DNA from: Pollenia angustigena
Lineage: Eukaryota > Arthropoda > Insecta > Diptera > Polleniidae
NCBI GenBank assembly: GCA_930367215.1
Contig: OV884056.1
Coordinates: forward strand, 126,230,053 to 126,294,052
Direction: 5' to 3'
DNA: 64,000 bases
The notes beneath the pieces are model-generated. The model saw nothing but the letters and a program-made list of their open reading frames with translations, was not told the DNA's origin and did no database searches. The stretch's first letter is position 1, and each line of letters begins with the position of its first letter. The position numbers and the translations under genes were made by a program. Positions 18,352 to 30,603 of this stretch are shown here, in pieces.

Positions 18352-21302
18352 TTAGGGGTTTGGAACTCTGCGGCATTTTTCTCTCATTATGCGGCAGATA
18401 AAGGTTTCACACATTTTCCACGACTCCATAGAGCCCAGCATTTCACTAACCATGTTGTCAGGAGATAAGACCACATCGAGTCTGTTGTTTAGTTCAAGTC
18501 TCTCACGTTCCCATCTTGGACAATGGAAGAGATTGTGTTCAGCATTATCTTCTTTACCTCCGCATTCGTCACAGTGTTTATAGTTTTTGATCTTAAATCT
18601 ATATAGGTAGCTGTTGAAACTACCATGATCGGTCATCATCTGTGTAATAAAATAATTCATGCTTCCATGTTTTCTTTCTATCCAGCGGCGAATATTAGGG
18701 ATTAACCGATAGCTCCACCTACCATCTTCACCAGTTTCCCATCGCACTTGCCAGTCATTTAGTAGTGCTAGCCGGGCGTCTGTTCTTATCTGGCTTGCAG
18801 TTAGCCCAGTATTTCCGCTCTTCGATAGGTTATATATTCTTTCTTTTTCTTTTACCATGAGATCTATTGGGGGAATTCCAGCAAGTACAGAAGCTGCATT
18901 TGTGGATACTGTACGGTATGCCGATATTACACGTAAGGCACTGATTCTTTGTGGTTTTTGTAATTGTTGTACCACATAGCTTCTATTCATTGCCATAGCG
19001 AAAGTTGGCGCGGCGTACAACAGCTGTGAGTGTATCACACTGTTGATCAATCTTCTTGTTGCATCTTTTGGACCTCGGCAATTTGGCATTATTTTTGCCA
19101 GTGTGTTAACTGTTTTCAGAGCTTTATCCCTTATTTTTCCTGCATGTTCATGAAAGTTGAGTTTGTCGTCTAATTGTACGCCCAGGTAAGTGAGGCTGCG
19201 CCTGAAGGAAATTTCCTCCTGTTGGACAATGATATTAGGCATGTTAAAGGATCTTCTATTAGTTACAAGTATTGCTTCCGTTTTGACTGCTGCAAGACTA
19301 AGTCCATTTTCTTTCAGCCATCTATCACACCGAGAAATACTATCGTTTGCAATTATTCTTAGCAACTCAGGGCATTGCTGAGTTACAACTAGGGCAACAT
19401 CGTCAGCGTATCCTAAAAGCTTTGCACCGTGTTGTAGTTTTATATTTAAAAGACCATCATACATCACATTCCATAAGAAAGGACCCAGCACCGACCCCTG
19501 AGGGACGCCCGCCGTGTTCCGCTATCTGTGTCATAGATGAGTATACGATCACTAAGGTAGTCTATTATCATATTGTGAAGGTGTGTTTTTACTCCTTTTT
19601 TCTGTAAAGCGTCTAAGACGACTCTCCATTTTACCGTGTTGAAGGCATTTTTAACATCTAGTGTTACGATAGCACAAAAACCCTTAGAGTTTTTTGCCCT
19701 TGTTGCTAAGCCAACTACTTCACTTATCGCATCTACTGTGCTCTTTCCCCTTCTAAAACCATACTGTTGTGGCGAAAGGCCTCCTAGGCTTTCTATTTCT
19801 TTTTCTAGTCGCTGCAAAAGTAGACATTCTAGCAACTTTCTCAGTGTGTCAAGCATACACAAAGGTCTATATGAGCTTGCTTCGTTTAATGGTTTGGCGC
19901 CCTTTCTTAAGAGGACTAATTTTTGCCTTTTCCAACATTTAGGGAATACACCGTTTGCTAAACAGATGTTAAAGGTCATTAATAATATTTCAGGCCATGT
20001 TTCAGCTGCCAATCTAATGACTTCGTTTGGTATACCGTCTGGACCAGGGGTCTTTCCAGTTTTTAATTTTCTAATTGACAATTTCAATTCATCAGCATTA
20101 AAAGGTACTACTTCTTCGGTTGATACCATCTTTTCTTTGGTGTTCATTCCTTCTATATCCGTTGGGAATAACGTTTTTACTACTTCTTCTGCCCAAATGG
20201 GTTCTTTAATTCCCGGTATTGGTTTTCTCCCTCCGGTTTTCTTCATAACGATTTGGTATGGCTTACCCCATGGGTCTGCGTCAACTTCGTCACACAGTTC
20301 AGCCCATTTTTCCCGCTTGGTCCTTTTTATTGCGCTTCTTAAAGCCTTTCTTTTCATTTTATATTCCAATTTGAGAGATTCATCATGGGGGTGCCTCGTT
20401 GATATCCTACGAGCAGTCAAGCATAATTTTCTTAGCTCCCCAATTTCGGTAGTCCACCAGTAAACTGGCTGTTTATTTCCGTTGAAGTTTTTGATTTTCG
20501 GCATTCCTGCATTGCAGGACTTCGTAATGATTTCTTTTGTGAGAGCAACAATATCCTCACAGTTTCCAGATAGGTTATTTATTCTATTTATATTCTCCTC
20601 CTTAGCATGTAAGAGATATTCTGTAGTTTTCTTCACATTAAGTTTCCGTACATTCCATTAAGGGAGTTTTTCTTCGTATCGAAGAACAGGTCTCTTGTTA
20701 GTGATGTCAAATGTTATGTATTGATGATCACTTAAGGTAATTTCATCTAGTTATTGGTTATTCAGTTCAGTCGATCCAAAAGTTATATCGATAATACTGG
20801 TACTTTTTCCTCTTATGAATGTAGGAGTATCACCATTGTTAAAAATTGTTAGGCCGAGAGATGCCATCAATTCAGTAACGATGGTACCTTTCTTGTCTAG
20901 TTTTCTTGAATTCCATGCTAGGGATTTGCTGTTGAAGTCACCGCCTACGATAACTTTTCCCTTTGCTGTTCTGATACTTAGCTCTAATTTATTAATTGCA
21001 TGTGAGAAGTTTGTGTAGTCCATATTCGGTGAAAAATAGCAGCTATAAATTCGTATCCCATTGATAGTTGCATAAACGAAGCCATCATTTTCCTCATTTA
21101 CTTCGCTAATACATAATTGTTTATTTAATACCATCATTGCCGCTCTCTTTGTCAGGTCTTCGTACCAGATTTTAGAATGAGCTTTTCTATAGGGTTCACT
21201 AATAAGAACTATATCACATTTACTTTCTGCGGATTTTTGGATCATTAGATCATGCGCCTCTCTTCCATGTCCAAGGTTTATTTGAATAAATTTCATATTC
21301 AT
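18352..21302 (-). pseudogene. ORF2 of element C, broken
   Basis: The start is the ATG at 21302 (MNMKFIQINLGHGREAHDLM), overlapping the ORF1 stop by ATGA. Endonuclease motifs: LISEPYRK, IYSCYFSPNMDY, GGDFNSKS, then SDHQY after a stop. RT motifs: PVYWWTTEIGELR, GPDGIPNEVI, SSYRPLCMLDTLRKLLE, YGFRRGKSTVDAI and the catalytic GYADD. The C-terminal CCHC (CDECGGKEDNAEHNLFHC) is near 18550. Damage: two in-frame TAA codons in the endonuclease-RT linker (near 20751 and 20658), and a deletion with frameshift at about 19500-19520 that removes the usual TAGVPQGS block. Beyond these it is well preserved. Confidence 0.9.
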
Positions 21303-22724
21303 ACTGTTCGGGGTTTCATCCTGTTTCCAACACACATCGCACTACAAATAAGGTGGTCTATATTTTGTAAACCAGCTTCCTGACAGAGTATACACCTTTC
21401 ATCTTGCTGACACTCTTTAGCCAGGTGTCCTGGTTGGCAGCATTTTCTACATGTTCCCGTTCTATCTGCGCCTTTGCATTCTATTGCCCGGTGTCCACGG
21501 TCTAGACATCGAAAGCATATTACAGGCCGCGTCTTTGGTTGAATTCTGCATCGCACCCATCCTACGATGATCTTCCTTTCTTTCACAAGTTTTGCCGCAA
21601 GGTTTGCCGGCATTTGTACCAGAGCTTGCTTAGTCTTACCATATCCTTCCCTTAAACTAAGGATTTTGAACAAAGTATCCTGCTGTTCACCTGTTGCAGT
21701 CTTAAGGGCGTTTATCAATTCCTGCATATCTGTGCTTTCATCCATATCCCTGATATCAAGAGTTTGGTTTTTAAGTACAGATCGGATTGTTACATCTTCA
21801 CCAAGCTTCATCGTTAACGCATCTCTCAATTTATTTGCTTGTCCTTTTCCAAACTTAACGAGAAGATCCCCCGCTCTTGTTCTTCGCATACCGCTGATTT
21901 CCACACCTATTTCGCTAGGGTTCACAGCATTCTTCATCTTCTTTATGACATCTGCATACGTTTCCGGGTTAGCTTTAATGGCAATTGCTTCACCTGTTTC
22001 ACGTATAGCTCTTGGTTTTTTTTCTTTTCTCCTTTCGATGGTGTACGATTTTCCAATTGTTGGAATCCACTGAGGCCTCTTCCTCGGTGGGATCAACGAC
22101 TGCTATCGCCTGCGGCCGTTCCTTGCTTGTACCAGGTAGGACATTTACGTGTGTTGTATTTACGGTCTTTGGTCTTTTCGGGACACTATCCTGCTTTGGC
22201 GAAGTTGACGATTGTCTTTTACTTCTTTCTCCTTGCTTTTGTTCGTAAGATGTTGTATGAGTTCTTACGTCTACTTGTATTGCCTTTGTTTCCATAGTAA
22301 CATTAACTACAGGAGCAACCTCTGCAGTAGGACTTTTGGAAATTGCCTCTCTAAGCTCTCTCATCTGTTGGTATATGGCCATAGCACATGTAATATCATC
22401 CCGTATCGACTTGTGAATGTTCTTCGCGGTCATTAGTATCGCATTTACCGAACTAATTTTATTACCGATTTCTATAAAAGCTTTTTCCTCGTCTTGTTTT
22501 AGCAATAATAGATGCTTAGGATCTTCTCCATTTTTTTCCAGATCGCCTTGTTGTTTCTTGTCGGCAGTTCCCGTTGTGTTATTCGGGGGCGATCTTGCCA
22601 ACACTGAGCTACGTTTGAAAGGGTTGTGTTGTTGGTAGCTCCCGTAAGTATCCTTGGGCTCACCTGTAAAAACTTCATCTTCGTTTTGATTCTTGTTATT
22701 GTAGTTGGGGCTGTTTCTGTTCAT
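21299..22724 (-). pseudogene. ORF1 of element C, one frameshift
   Basis: Starts at ATG 22724. N-terminal NPFKRSSVLARSPPN motif, helical segment (FIEIGNKISSVNAILMTAKN), basic region, central domain (IGVEISGMRRTRAGDLLV...LDIRDMDESTD...IIVGWVRCRI) and three CCHC knuckles (CFRCLDRGHRAIEC, CRKCCQPGHLAKEC, CILCQEAGLQNIDHLIC). The N-terminal and C-terminal frames overlap at 21999-22096, so a one-base shift lies there, probably in the T-rich run near 22016-22022. Length is about 475 codons. Otherwise complete. The third knuckle is a longer C-x2-C-x8-H-x3-C variant. Confidence 0.9.
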
Positions 22725-23319
22725 TTTTTCTTTTTTTTTTCTTCAGGGTCTCAACTCAAAGCCGTTATCACCGATTCGAAGTATAGTCACGTTTAGATCT
22801 CAAGGTTATCTATGCAAGCAGGGAGGCCATGCAGGGGTTGACATAAAATCCTTATGGGAAATTGTGTTCAGTACCAGATCCGTGTTAGTCAGGAGTTTTT
22901 CCTCAACTGAGCCTACACCACCAACTTAATGGCGACGAAAACGTTGAGCGTTCTTTGAGATTTGCCAGGTTTTGATGAGACGGAGGCAGTTTCAACATTA
23001 GCCCAGAAGTCATTTCCACAGAATGTCACCTCTGTGTACTGAGATTCCAGAATGTTAAGACCGTCGGCCCGGGGTTATGTCAGTTCATATTCGTAGTTCC
23101 AGAAATGCCATAACTAAAACCGTACTGGGCTTGGTTTTAATGCCTTTCGGCGGGAGTTATTTTCGGTTGGATACATAGTTTAGGGCGGCATCCACTCGCC
23201 CTGCCACAGGACTTCATCAAGCACATGTACCTTTTTAGTACGCCCTCCGTGCCTGCCAAAACTAGGGTCCGCGGGGTCGTTACTCCCGTTATCCTCTCCT
23301 GAGGATACCCTTGCGTGTT
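22725..23319 (-). promoter_or_regulatory. 5' UTR of element C
   Basis: Homologous to the A and E 5' UTRs but with only one stem-loop module (23113-23141). The terminal hairpin TATCCTC/GAGGATA lies at 23290-23307. Conserved blocks include GGAGGCCATGCAGGGGTTGA and TAGGGTCCGCGGGGTCGTTA. Confidence 0.75.
23113..23141 (-). other. 5' UTR stem-loop module (C)
   Basis: Arms ACTAAAACC and GGTTTTAAT: one position is a U-G wobble in element-sense RNA. The adjacent small hairpin is GCC-GAAA-GGC (a GNRA-type loop). Confidence 0.6.
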
Positions 23320-23396
23320 GTATGTATGTATGTATGTATGTATGTATGTATGTATGTATGTATGTATGTATGTATGTATGTATGTATGTATGTATG

Positions 23397-23428
<32 letters not shown>

Positions 23429-23660
23429 TGTATGTATGTATGTATGTATGTATGTATGTATGTATGTATGTATGTATGTATGTACGTATGTATCTATGTA
23501 TGTATGTATGTATGTATGTATGTATGTATGTATGTATGTATGTATGTATGTATGTATGTGTGTTTGTATGTATGTATGTATGTATGTATGTATGTATGTA
23601 TGCATGTATGTATGTATGTATGTATGTATTGTATGTATGTATGTATGTAGGTATGTATGT
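23320..23660. repeat. (TATG)n microsatellite between C and D
   Basis: About 340 bp of TATG units with a few variant units; bounded by the 5' end of C and the 25-base T run (poly(A)) of D. Confidence 0.95.
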
Positions 23661-26227
23661 TTTTTTTTTTTTTTTTTTTTTTTTTGTGTGTGAAGGTAGG
23701 TGAAAATCTTCCATCAGATACGCTGGTCTTTTACCCCCTGGGTTATGTCGGATTCCTACCGACTAAAAACACCTCCTTCCTCTTCCTTCAGCCCTGCGCA
23801 ACTGTCTGTCATGATATTCCTTCGCAGGGTCGGATAGACCTAATTAGTCTCTACTTCTACCAGCAATAGCATCTTTCTGTGCTTCTCTTCTTCCCTCAGC
23901 TTTTTGTGGACTTCCTTGACTAGAGAGCAGGTCGCATCCCAGTTCTCTTTCTTTCTTGTCATCACGTCTATTATGCTTTCAGTATATATACTCTGTCCCA
24001 TTAGATCCTCTGCGTGCCTACGCTCGTTTTCAAATCTTGGACACCAAAACATAACGTGTTCTGCATCCTCTAATTGCTTTGCGCAAGAGGGACAGTTTGG
24101 TGACGTGTCGAGTCCAAACTTGTGCAGATATTTTCTGTACCCTCCATGTCCCGTAAGAAATTGCGTTAGGTGGTAGTTCACCTCGCCATGCTTTCGCTTT
24201 AGCCAAGACTCTATTTTCGGTATAAGTCTAAAAGTCCATCTCCCCTTTCCACTTTCCTCCCATCTCTTCTGCCATGCCTGCATGGTTTTCCGTCTATCCA
24301 TGTTTGGAGTCTCATTTGCATTTGGACTTAGTCTTTTGCGCTCATACACGCGTTTTGCCTCGTCTGCCATTATGGCAATTGGGATTATTCCCGCTATAAC
24401 GTAAGCTGCATCGTCCGATGTAGTTCTATATGCACTGCTTACTCTTAAGGCACATACTCTGTATACGGAGTTTAGTTTGGCCGCAACCGACTTGACTTTA
24501 AGAGCTTCCGCCCATATTGGGGCCGCGTATAAAATGGTTGATTTTACCACTGAAGAGATTAGCTTCCTGTTCCCATGCCTAGGTCCCCCTACGTTTGGCA
24601 TCATCCTAGACAAAGCTACCACGATGTTCGATGCCTTAGTGCATATTTTTTCAATATGTGATCTGAACTTTAGTTTGTCATCTATTACCACTCCAAGGTA
24701 CGTAAGTTGCTGCTGGGACATTATGATGTGTTTTCCTATTTTTATGTTAATTTTATCCCGTTTTCGACGACTGCTTATAAGTAGTGCTTCTGTTTTATGT
24801 TCTGCTAGTTCCAAGCCGCTCGACTGCATCCATGACCTGATGGCATACACCGTTTCGTTCGCCAGTAGTTCGACTTCGTCGACATGCCTTAGCAGTTACT
24901 ACGAGCACGATGTCGTCTGCGAAGCATACTGTTTTTGCCCCCTCTGGTATGGTAATGTTCAGAACCCCATTGTACATAATATTCCACAGTAACGGTCCTA
25001 GAACCGATCCCTGTGGAACGCCTGCAGTTATGTTGTATGTACGAGTTCCCAAATCCGTGTTGTATCGAAGCTCTCTCTCATAAAAGTAGCTCCCCACAAT
25101 TTTAGTCAAGTACACCGGTATTCCAAGTCTGCCTAGATTGTCCATGATACGTTCCCAGTTTGCAGTATTAAAGGCATTCTTTACATCTAAAGTTATCAAT
25201 GCGCAGTATTTCTTTCTTGCTTCCTGACCTTCTATAGCTCTTTTCGCTGTGTCCACTACTATTTTAATGGCATCAATTGTCGATCTCGACTTTCTGAATC
25301 CGTACTGGTGGTCGGATAGCCCACCCCTTGCCTCCACAATTGGGACCAATCTATTGTATATTACCCTCTCCAAAGCTTTCCCAATAGAATCAAGCAGACA
25401 TATTGGCCTGTACGATGAAGGGTCTCCTAGTGTTTTGTTCGGTTTTGGAATGAGAACCAAGATCTGTTTCTTCCAGCAGTCAGGAAATGTTCCCTCCTCC
25501 AAGCAACGGTTGAATACTTCAACAAATAGGCTTGGATTGATTTGCATTGTCTTTTTTAATGCCTTGTTAGGGATGCCATCAGGGCCTGGAGCTTTTTTGT
25601 CTGATAGCTTCATCGCTATCTGGACAAGTTCCTCGTCCGTTACTGCCGTTACTGTATCCGGACTTATAGTCGTGTTGTTAGTGCGCAGAGCTTCGGTGTG
25701 TCTCGGAAACAGAGTTTCAACAATTTGTCTCACTAAAAGGGGGCATGTGGGTTGTGGTGATCTTCCTACCTTGAGGCGGGAAGTAACTAATTTATATGCC
25801 TTTCCCCATGGATCTGCATCCGCCTCCAGGCATATCTGCCTAAAGCAATTAATTTTACTCCTGGTTATAGCGCGTTGGAGTTCTTTCCTAAGTCGCTTAT
25901 ATTCGTTCTGTCGTTCAATAAAGTCGGGTCGGTTTCTTTGGCGTTGGCTCCTTCTTCTAGCACTGAGGCATTGTTTGCGCAGGCTATTTATTTCTGGGTT
26001 CCACCAGTATATTGGTCGCCGGTTTTCCGAATCCCTTCGTCTCGGCATGGAAGTGTCACACGCCTGTTTAAGTTTCGACATTAGATGTTCGACCATTTCC
26101 GAGGCTGTGCCATCAAAAGATCGGACATTAATAATCGTATCCTTAAGGGTTTCCACGTCCATTTTTTCAGCTGCCCATCCCCTATAAGTCGGGTGTGCGT
26201 CCTTCGCCCGGTTTTGCCCTCTCTTTG
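23661..26227 (-). mobile_element. R1-clade retrotransposon D, 5'-truncated
   Basis: 3' UTR (23661-23839, stem-loops at 23747-23763 and 23792-23829) and partial ORF2. It is cut inside ORF2 at 26227, directly joined to (ACAT)n. Very close to element B, from which it differs mainly by independent small mutations, so the two are recent siblings. Confidence 0.9.
23840..26227 (-). pseudogene. ORF2 of element D, 5'-truncated, one frameshift
   Basis: Begins at the truncation in the endonuclease-RT linker (KDAHPTYRGWAAEKMDVE). RT motifs: PIYWWNPEI, APGPDGIPNKAL, SSYRPICLLDSIGKALE, YGFRKSRSTIDAI, AGVPQGSVLGPLLWN and FADD. A single inserted T near 24890, just after FADD, shifts the frame. The remainder (23840-24850) continues through the thumb region to the CCHC (CPSCAKQLEDAEHVMFWC). 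It keeps the 13-residue segment (DDKLKFRSHIEK) deleted from B. The endonuclease domain is absent. Confidence 0.9.
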
Positions 26228-26254
26228 TATGTATGTATGTATGTATGTATGTAT
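26228..26254. repeat. (TATG)n microsatellite, left half
   Basis: Short TATG run at the truncated 5' end of D; split from 26700-26782 by the MITE. Confidence 0.95.
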
Positions 26255-26699
26255 TAGGGCGGGTCGATTTGTATGGATGAAAAAAAAGTTAAAAATCGTA
26301 TAGCAAAAACGTAATCTACAAAAAATTCTAAGAAAATTCTCCGAAGAAGCCATGGGTCTAAAATAAAATCCTAATCCGCGCCTCTCGACTTGAAAATTTT
26401 TTTACTTGGGTCAAAATTTTTTTTAGTTGAACAAAATTTTGAGTTTAAAACAATATAAAGTGCAAAAGAACTACCTTACTAAACAATTTTATTCAAAAAA
26501 GTCGATTTCTTTTTGGAAAAAGCTATTTCTTCAAAAAAAAATTTTTTTTTGCAAAGGCGGGTATATACATTTTCAAGTCGAGAAGCGCGGATTAGGATTT
26601 TATTTAAGACCCATGGTTTCTTCGGAGAATTTTCTTAGAATTTTATGTAGATTACGTTTTTGCTATACGATTTTCAAAAGCAAAAATCGACCCGCCCTA
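26255..26699. mobile_element. MITE with about 150-bp inverted repeats
   Basis: 445 bp. The left end TAGGGCGGGTCGATTT is matched by the inverted right end. The inverted arms run for about 150 bp each, sharing AATCGTATAGCAAAAACG, the CCATGGGTCT region and AATCCTAATCCGCGC. It is flanked by GTATGTAT on both sides, which fits an 8-bp duplication (uninformative alone because the target is TATG repeats). It has no coding capacity. TIR start and 8-bp size fit a hAT-type non-autonomous element. Confidence 0.8.
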
Positions 26700-26782
26700 G
26701 TATGTATGTATGTAGGTATTTTATGTATGTATGTATGTATTGTATGTATGTATGTATGTATGTATGTATGTATGTATGTCTG
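26700..26782. repeat. (TATG)n microsatellite, right half
   Basis: Continuation of the array interrupted by the MITE; bounded on the right by the T run of element E. Confidence 0.95.
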
Positions 26783-26947
26783 TTTTTTTATACGAGGAAA
26801 AAATCATCAAAAGACCCTGGCCAGATGGTAGTGCCAGGAGTGCGAGACTTTAACACGCTAAAACAACCTCGTTTCACCAGCCCAAGAGTCCCTGTGGAAC
26901 TACCGCAAAGCATTACCTCACAGGGTGAGAAAAGGTAGAAACCTACA
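26783..26947 (-). other. 3' UTR of element E
   Basis: It contains the stem CCCTGTG/CACAGGG (26890-26925) at the place where B, D, F and H have CCCTGCG/CGCAGGG. One C-G pair has become a U-A pair, a compensatory change. Confidence 0.65.
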
Positions 26948-29835
26948 CTAGACTAATCCGATTTCCCTTCGTATCCTTTCTTCCCTACGAAGTTCAATTA
27001 GAACCAATTTCACATAATTACATACATGCTCCCAATTAGCCAAGGACGACAACATTTTATATACAATGTTTGTCGGTCCGACACTACATCCTAATAACAC
27101 TTCCAAGTTAGCCCTCTCATCATTGAACCGAGGACAAATGAAAAATACATGTTCGGCATCCTCTTCCACATCACCAGTACAGTATGGACAGAACGGATCC
27201 CTCTCAATTTTAAAACGATGCAGATACGACTTAAAGCAACCATGTCCACTTAACATTTGCGTTAGATAAAAATTTAAGTCACCATGTTTCCGGTTAAACC
27301 AGTCCTCAATGTTGGGGATTAACTTATACGTCCATCTGCCCTTGTCGGATGTTGACCAACGTGCTTGCCATTTAGCAATAGTTATGTTCCTCGACATCCT
27401 GCGAATATTCACACTATCTACAGTTTCTGCTGCAGGTGTTATGTTTTGAAAATCTCGAGCTTGCAGGTCGATTGGTATCAGACCAGCAATAACAAAAGCT
27501 GCTTCGTCTGACACAGTCCGAAACACTGATGTAATGAGTTTAGCATAAGTTGAATACTTCAAAGACTCTGACCATATGGGGGAAGCATACAGGATCGTAC
27601 TTTTGACAACTTCCGATAAGAGTTTTCTCTGTAGATATTTTGGACCCCTTGTGTTTGGCATTATTCGGGACAATGCTAGACATGTTTTCGTAGTTTTCGA
27701 ACTTACGTACTGCAAATGATCGTTAAACGAGAGACGACAATCAATCATAACGCCAAGATATTTAAGATACGGTGTTGTCTCTATGCAGCATGTTCCAATT
27801 TTTAGCTTTAACGTTTCTCTTGATTTTCGACTACTGATTAGTACCGCTTCGGTTTTATGATCGGCTAAGGTTAGTCCCACAGATGAGAGCCAGGATCGAA
27901 CGACTTGTATACTAGAATTGGTAACAGTTTCCGCTTCTTGTAGCTCCTTGGCTACACACACTAATGCTAAATCGTCGGCAAACCCAACGATTGAAGCCCT
28001 TTCAGGTAGTTTTAGCTTTAGAACACCATCATACATTACGTTCCATAGCAGTGGACCAAGGACAGATCCTTGGGGAGCGCCCGTCGTCAGCTGATGCTGC
28101 TTTATTCCTCTATCTGTATCATAAAACAGGACTCTGTTTCGGAAATAATCCCTTATTATGGCCAATAAGTACGGCGGAATATTCAATCGGGTAAGGGTAT
28201 TCACAATGACCTCCCAATTAGCCGTGTTGAAGGCGTTTTTTACATCCAGTGTGACGACTACACAGTACTCTTTTGGACCATTTTTCCAGCACTTCCCTTC
28301 AATTGCCTTGGATGCAGTTTCTACAACAACGTTGATGGCATCTACAGTTGACTTCGCGGTCTTGACAAAGGTTTCCAATCTTTTGCAGATGATGCTCTCA
28401 AACAATTTTCCGCTTGTGTCTATCATACAGAGAGGTCGATAGGAGGACGGTTCATCAAGAGGTTTGTTATCCTTTGGCAACAAAACCAGTTTCTGTCTCT
28501 TCCACATTGATGGAAATTTGCCTTGTCTCAAACACGCATTTATCAGGGATGTAAATTGGTTTGGACAGCACTTGAAGGCTTCCTTCAGTACAAGATTTGG
28601 TATACAGTCCAAACCTGGAGCTTTATTATCTTGGAATTTTACGATTGCATCTTCGATTTCAGAATTTGTCACGAGGGGATAGTTATATAACTCTTCATGT
28701 ATGTTATTATCAAAGGAAGTCGGTGTTTCATAAGGAAAAAGGTGTTCCACGATTCCTTTAAGGACTGACTCATCTGTAGGTGCTGAGGGATTTAAACATT
28801 TGAGTTTCTTTGTTACCAATTTGTAGGCAAGTCCCCATGGGTTATTCTCAAGATCATCACAGATATCAAGAAAACATCTTCTCTTGCTTCTACGTATCGC
28901 TAACTTAAGCGATTTTCTTAGCTTTAAACGTTTGGTGATTAATTTCATTCTCCGGTCTGCCTCGCGTTCTCGTATATTGTCGCCTAGCATACAGACATTC
29001 TGATCTCAGCTGGGCTATTTGGTTGCTTATTAATGCTGTTTTTCCTTCTCACCATGGATGCATCACATGCTCGGGAGATTCTGTTAACTAATTGTTCTGC
29101 CATAGCTTCAGGTTGGCCATACAGGTTAAGGTCTTCCATTGTGGTTTTGAATACATCTTTATCAAATGTGTTAACTTTCCAGCCTGCCAACTTTTTTGTC
29201 CGAATATTGACAGATGCGGGTGGTTTGTCAAGTGCTATGTCTATGGTTATGGCATAGTGATCGCTGTGTGTGTAAATATAAGACAAATTCCATTTTACTC
29301 GACTTACAATACTACTGCTGGCAAAAGCTATGTCAATAATTGACCCACTTTCTCCTCTTCTAAAAGTTTGCTCATTTCCTGTGTTCATTAACTCCACGCC
29401 AAGTACCGAAAATGCTTCAAGTAGTATCCTACCTCTTCCATCTGTGCGGGAGCTGCCCCAGTCAGTAGCCCATGCATTGAAATCACCTGCAATTAGTACA
29501 GGATTTCTAGGGATCGCATCAGAGACTATGTTGTCGATAATGGTTTCGAATTCTCCTATAGTGTATCTTGGTGGAATATAGCAACTGTAGATGTGTATTC
29601 CAGAAACTGTGGCGCGGGTAAATCCACATTGTGGTGTTGTTTTGTCCTGTAGTAATAACTTGTTGACCGACCAGATTGCTGAAGTGTTTGAACCATCAGA
29701 CACCCAGTTTGGGGATCCAACGTTTTGATATTGTTCACTGAGTATGGCGATGTCGATATTAAATTCACGAACATTCTGTTTTATCAGCTCTTGGGCGGCT
29801 TGACAGTGGTTGAGATTTATTTGGAGTATTCTCAT
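26948..29835 (-). pseudogene. ORF2 of element E, broken
   Basis: Starts at ATG 29835 (MRILQINLNHCQAAQELIKQ), overlapping the ORF1 stop by ATGA. Endonuclease motifs: ILSEQYQNV, IYSCYIPPRY, IAGDFNAWATDW and THSDHYA. The two main frames (28984-29835 and 26948-28990) are out of register, with loss of the usual YWW block between them (reads NKQPNSPAEIRM). RT motifs: GLDCIPN, SSYRPLCMIDTSGKLFE, PQGSVLGPLLWN and FADD. Two in-frame losses are visible: the QYGFRK block before STVDAI is missing (LETFVKTAKSTVDAI) and about ten residues are missing after ITSVF. The C-terminal CCHC (CPYCTGDVEEDAEHVFFIC) is intact. Confidence 0.9.
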
Positions 29836-30603
29836 TTTCCAGTTTTAAGGGACTGAAGCGCTTTTTGATAGTATGGACAAATTGCGCATCCTGTCACATG
29901 GTCGCTCTTGGTGCTAGAGGCAGCACTACTACAAAGCATACAAACGGGGCTTTCCAACCTCCTATTGCTTATGCATACTGCACTACCAATGAGATGTTGG
30001 GTATTTGTTAGACCAGCTTCTTGGCATATTACACAATTTGGTTCTGCAGTACATTCCCTCGACTTATGACCTGGTGTACAACATTTCCTACATATTTTTC
30101 CTCTGTCTACGCCTTTACACTGGCTGGCAATATGGCCCGGTCCATCCACCTATAGCATTGTTTGGAATTAGTTTTGGTTCTAACCCTGCACATAACCCAT
30201 CCTACCTTAATTCTTCCCGCGCGTAGAAGGGGTGCAGCGAGATGTTCGGATAACTGCACTAGCGCCTGTTTAGTACCACCAAAGGAATCCCTTACGTTCA
30301 GGACTTTAAATGATGTTGGCCCATCACTATTTGTCGCCACCATGAGAGCATTTATGAGGTCATCGACTTCAGTAGACCCATCTAGATCTCTTATGTCTAT
30401 TGTATGATTTTTGGCAACTGACCTTATTTTCACGTCATCGCCAAACGTATCACCTATGGCATTCTTAAGTTTTTCGGCCTGTCCTTCACCTTTATCAAAT
30501 TTTACGAGGAGCTCTCCAGCCCTGGTCCTTCTTATACCCTTAATCTCGACTCCAATTGCAGTGGGGTCAATTTTCCTTTTCATTTCTTTAATAACATCTG
30601 CAT
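29832..30603 (-). pseudogene. ORF1 of element E, C-terminal part
   Basis: Continues the ORF1 begun at 33310. Central domain: ADVIKEMKRKIDPTAIGVEI, GIRRTRAGELLV, IDIRDLDGSTE and KIKVGWVMCRVR. In the first knuckle the second Cys is Trp (CYRWMD) and one missing G near 30130 shifts the frame. Knuckle 2 (CRKCCTPGHKSREC) and knuckle 3 (CVICQEAGLTNTQHLIGSAVC) are readable in 29832-30149. A transposon insertion at 30603/32501 interrupts it in the YADVI motif. Confidence 0.85.

Larger units (their letters stand above)
18203..23319 (-). mobile_element. R1-clade retrotransposon C, near full length
   Basis: Complete layout on the minus strand: 5' UTR (22725-23319), ORF1 (21299-22724), ORF2 (18352-21302), 3' UTR (18203-18351) with poly(A). 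About 5.1 kb, flanked on both sides by (ACAT)n. It differs in sequence from B/D and from E, so it is a separate lineage related to A. Confidence 0.9.
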
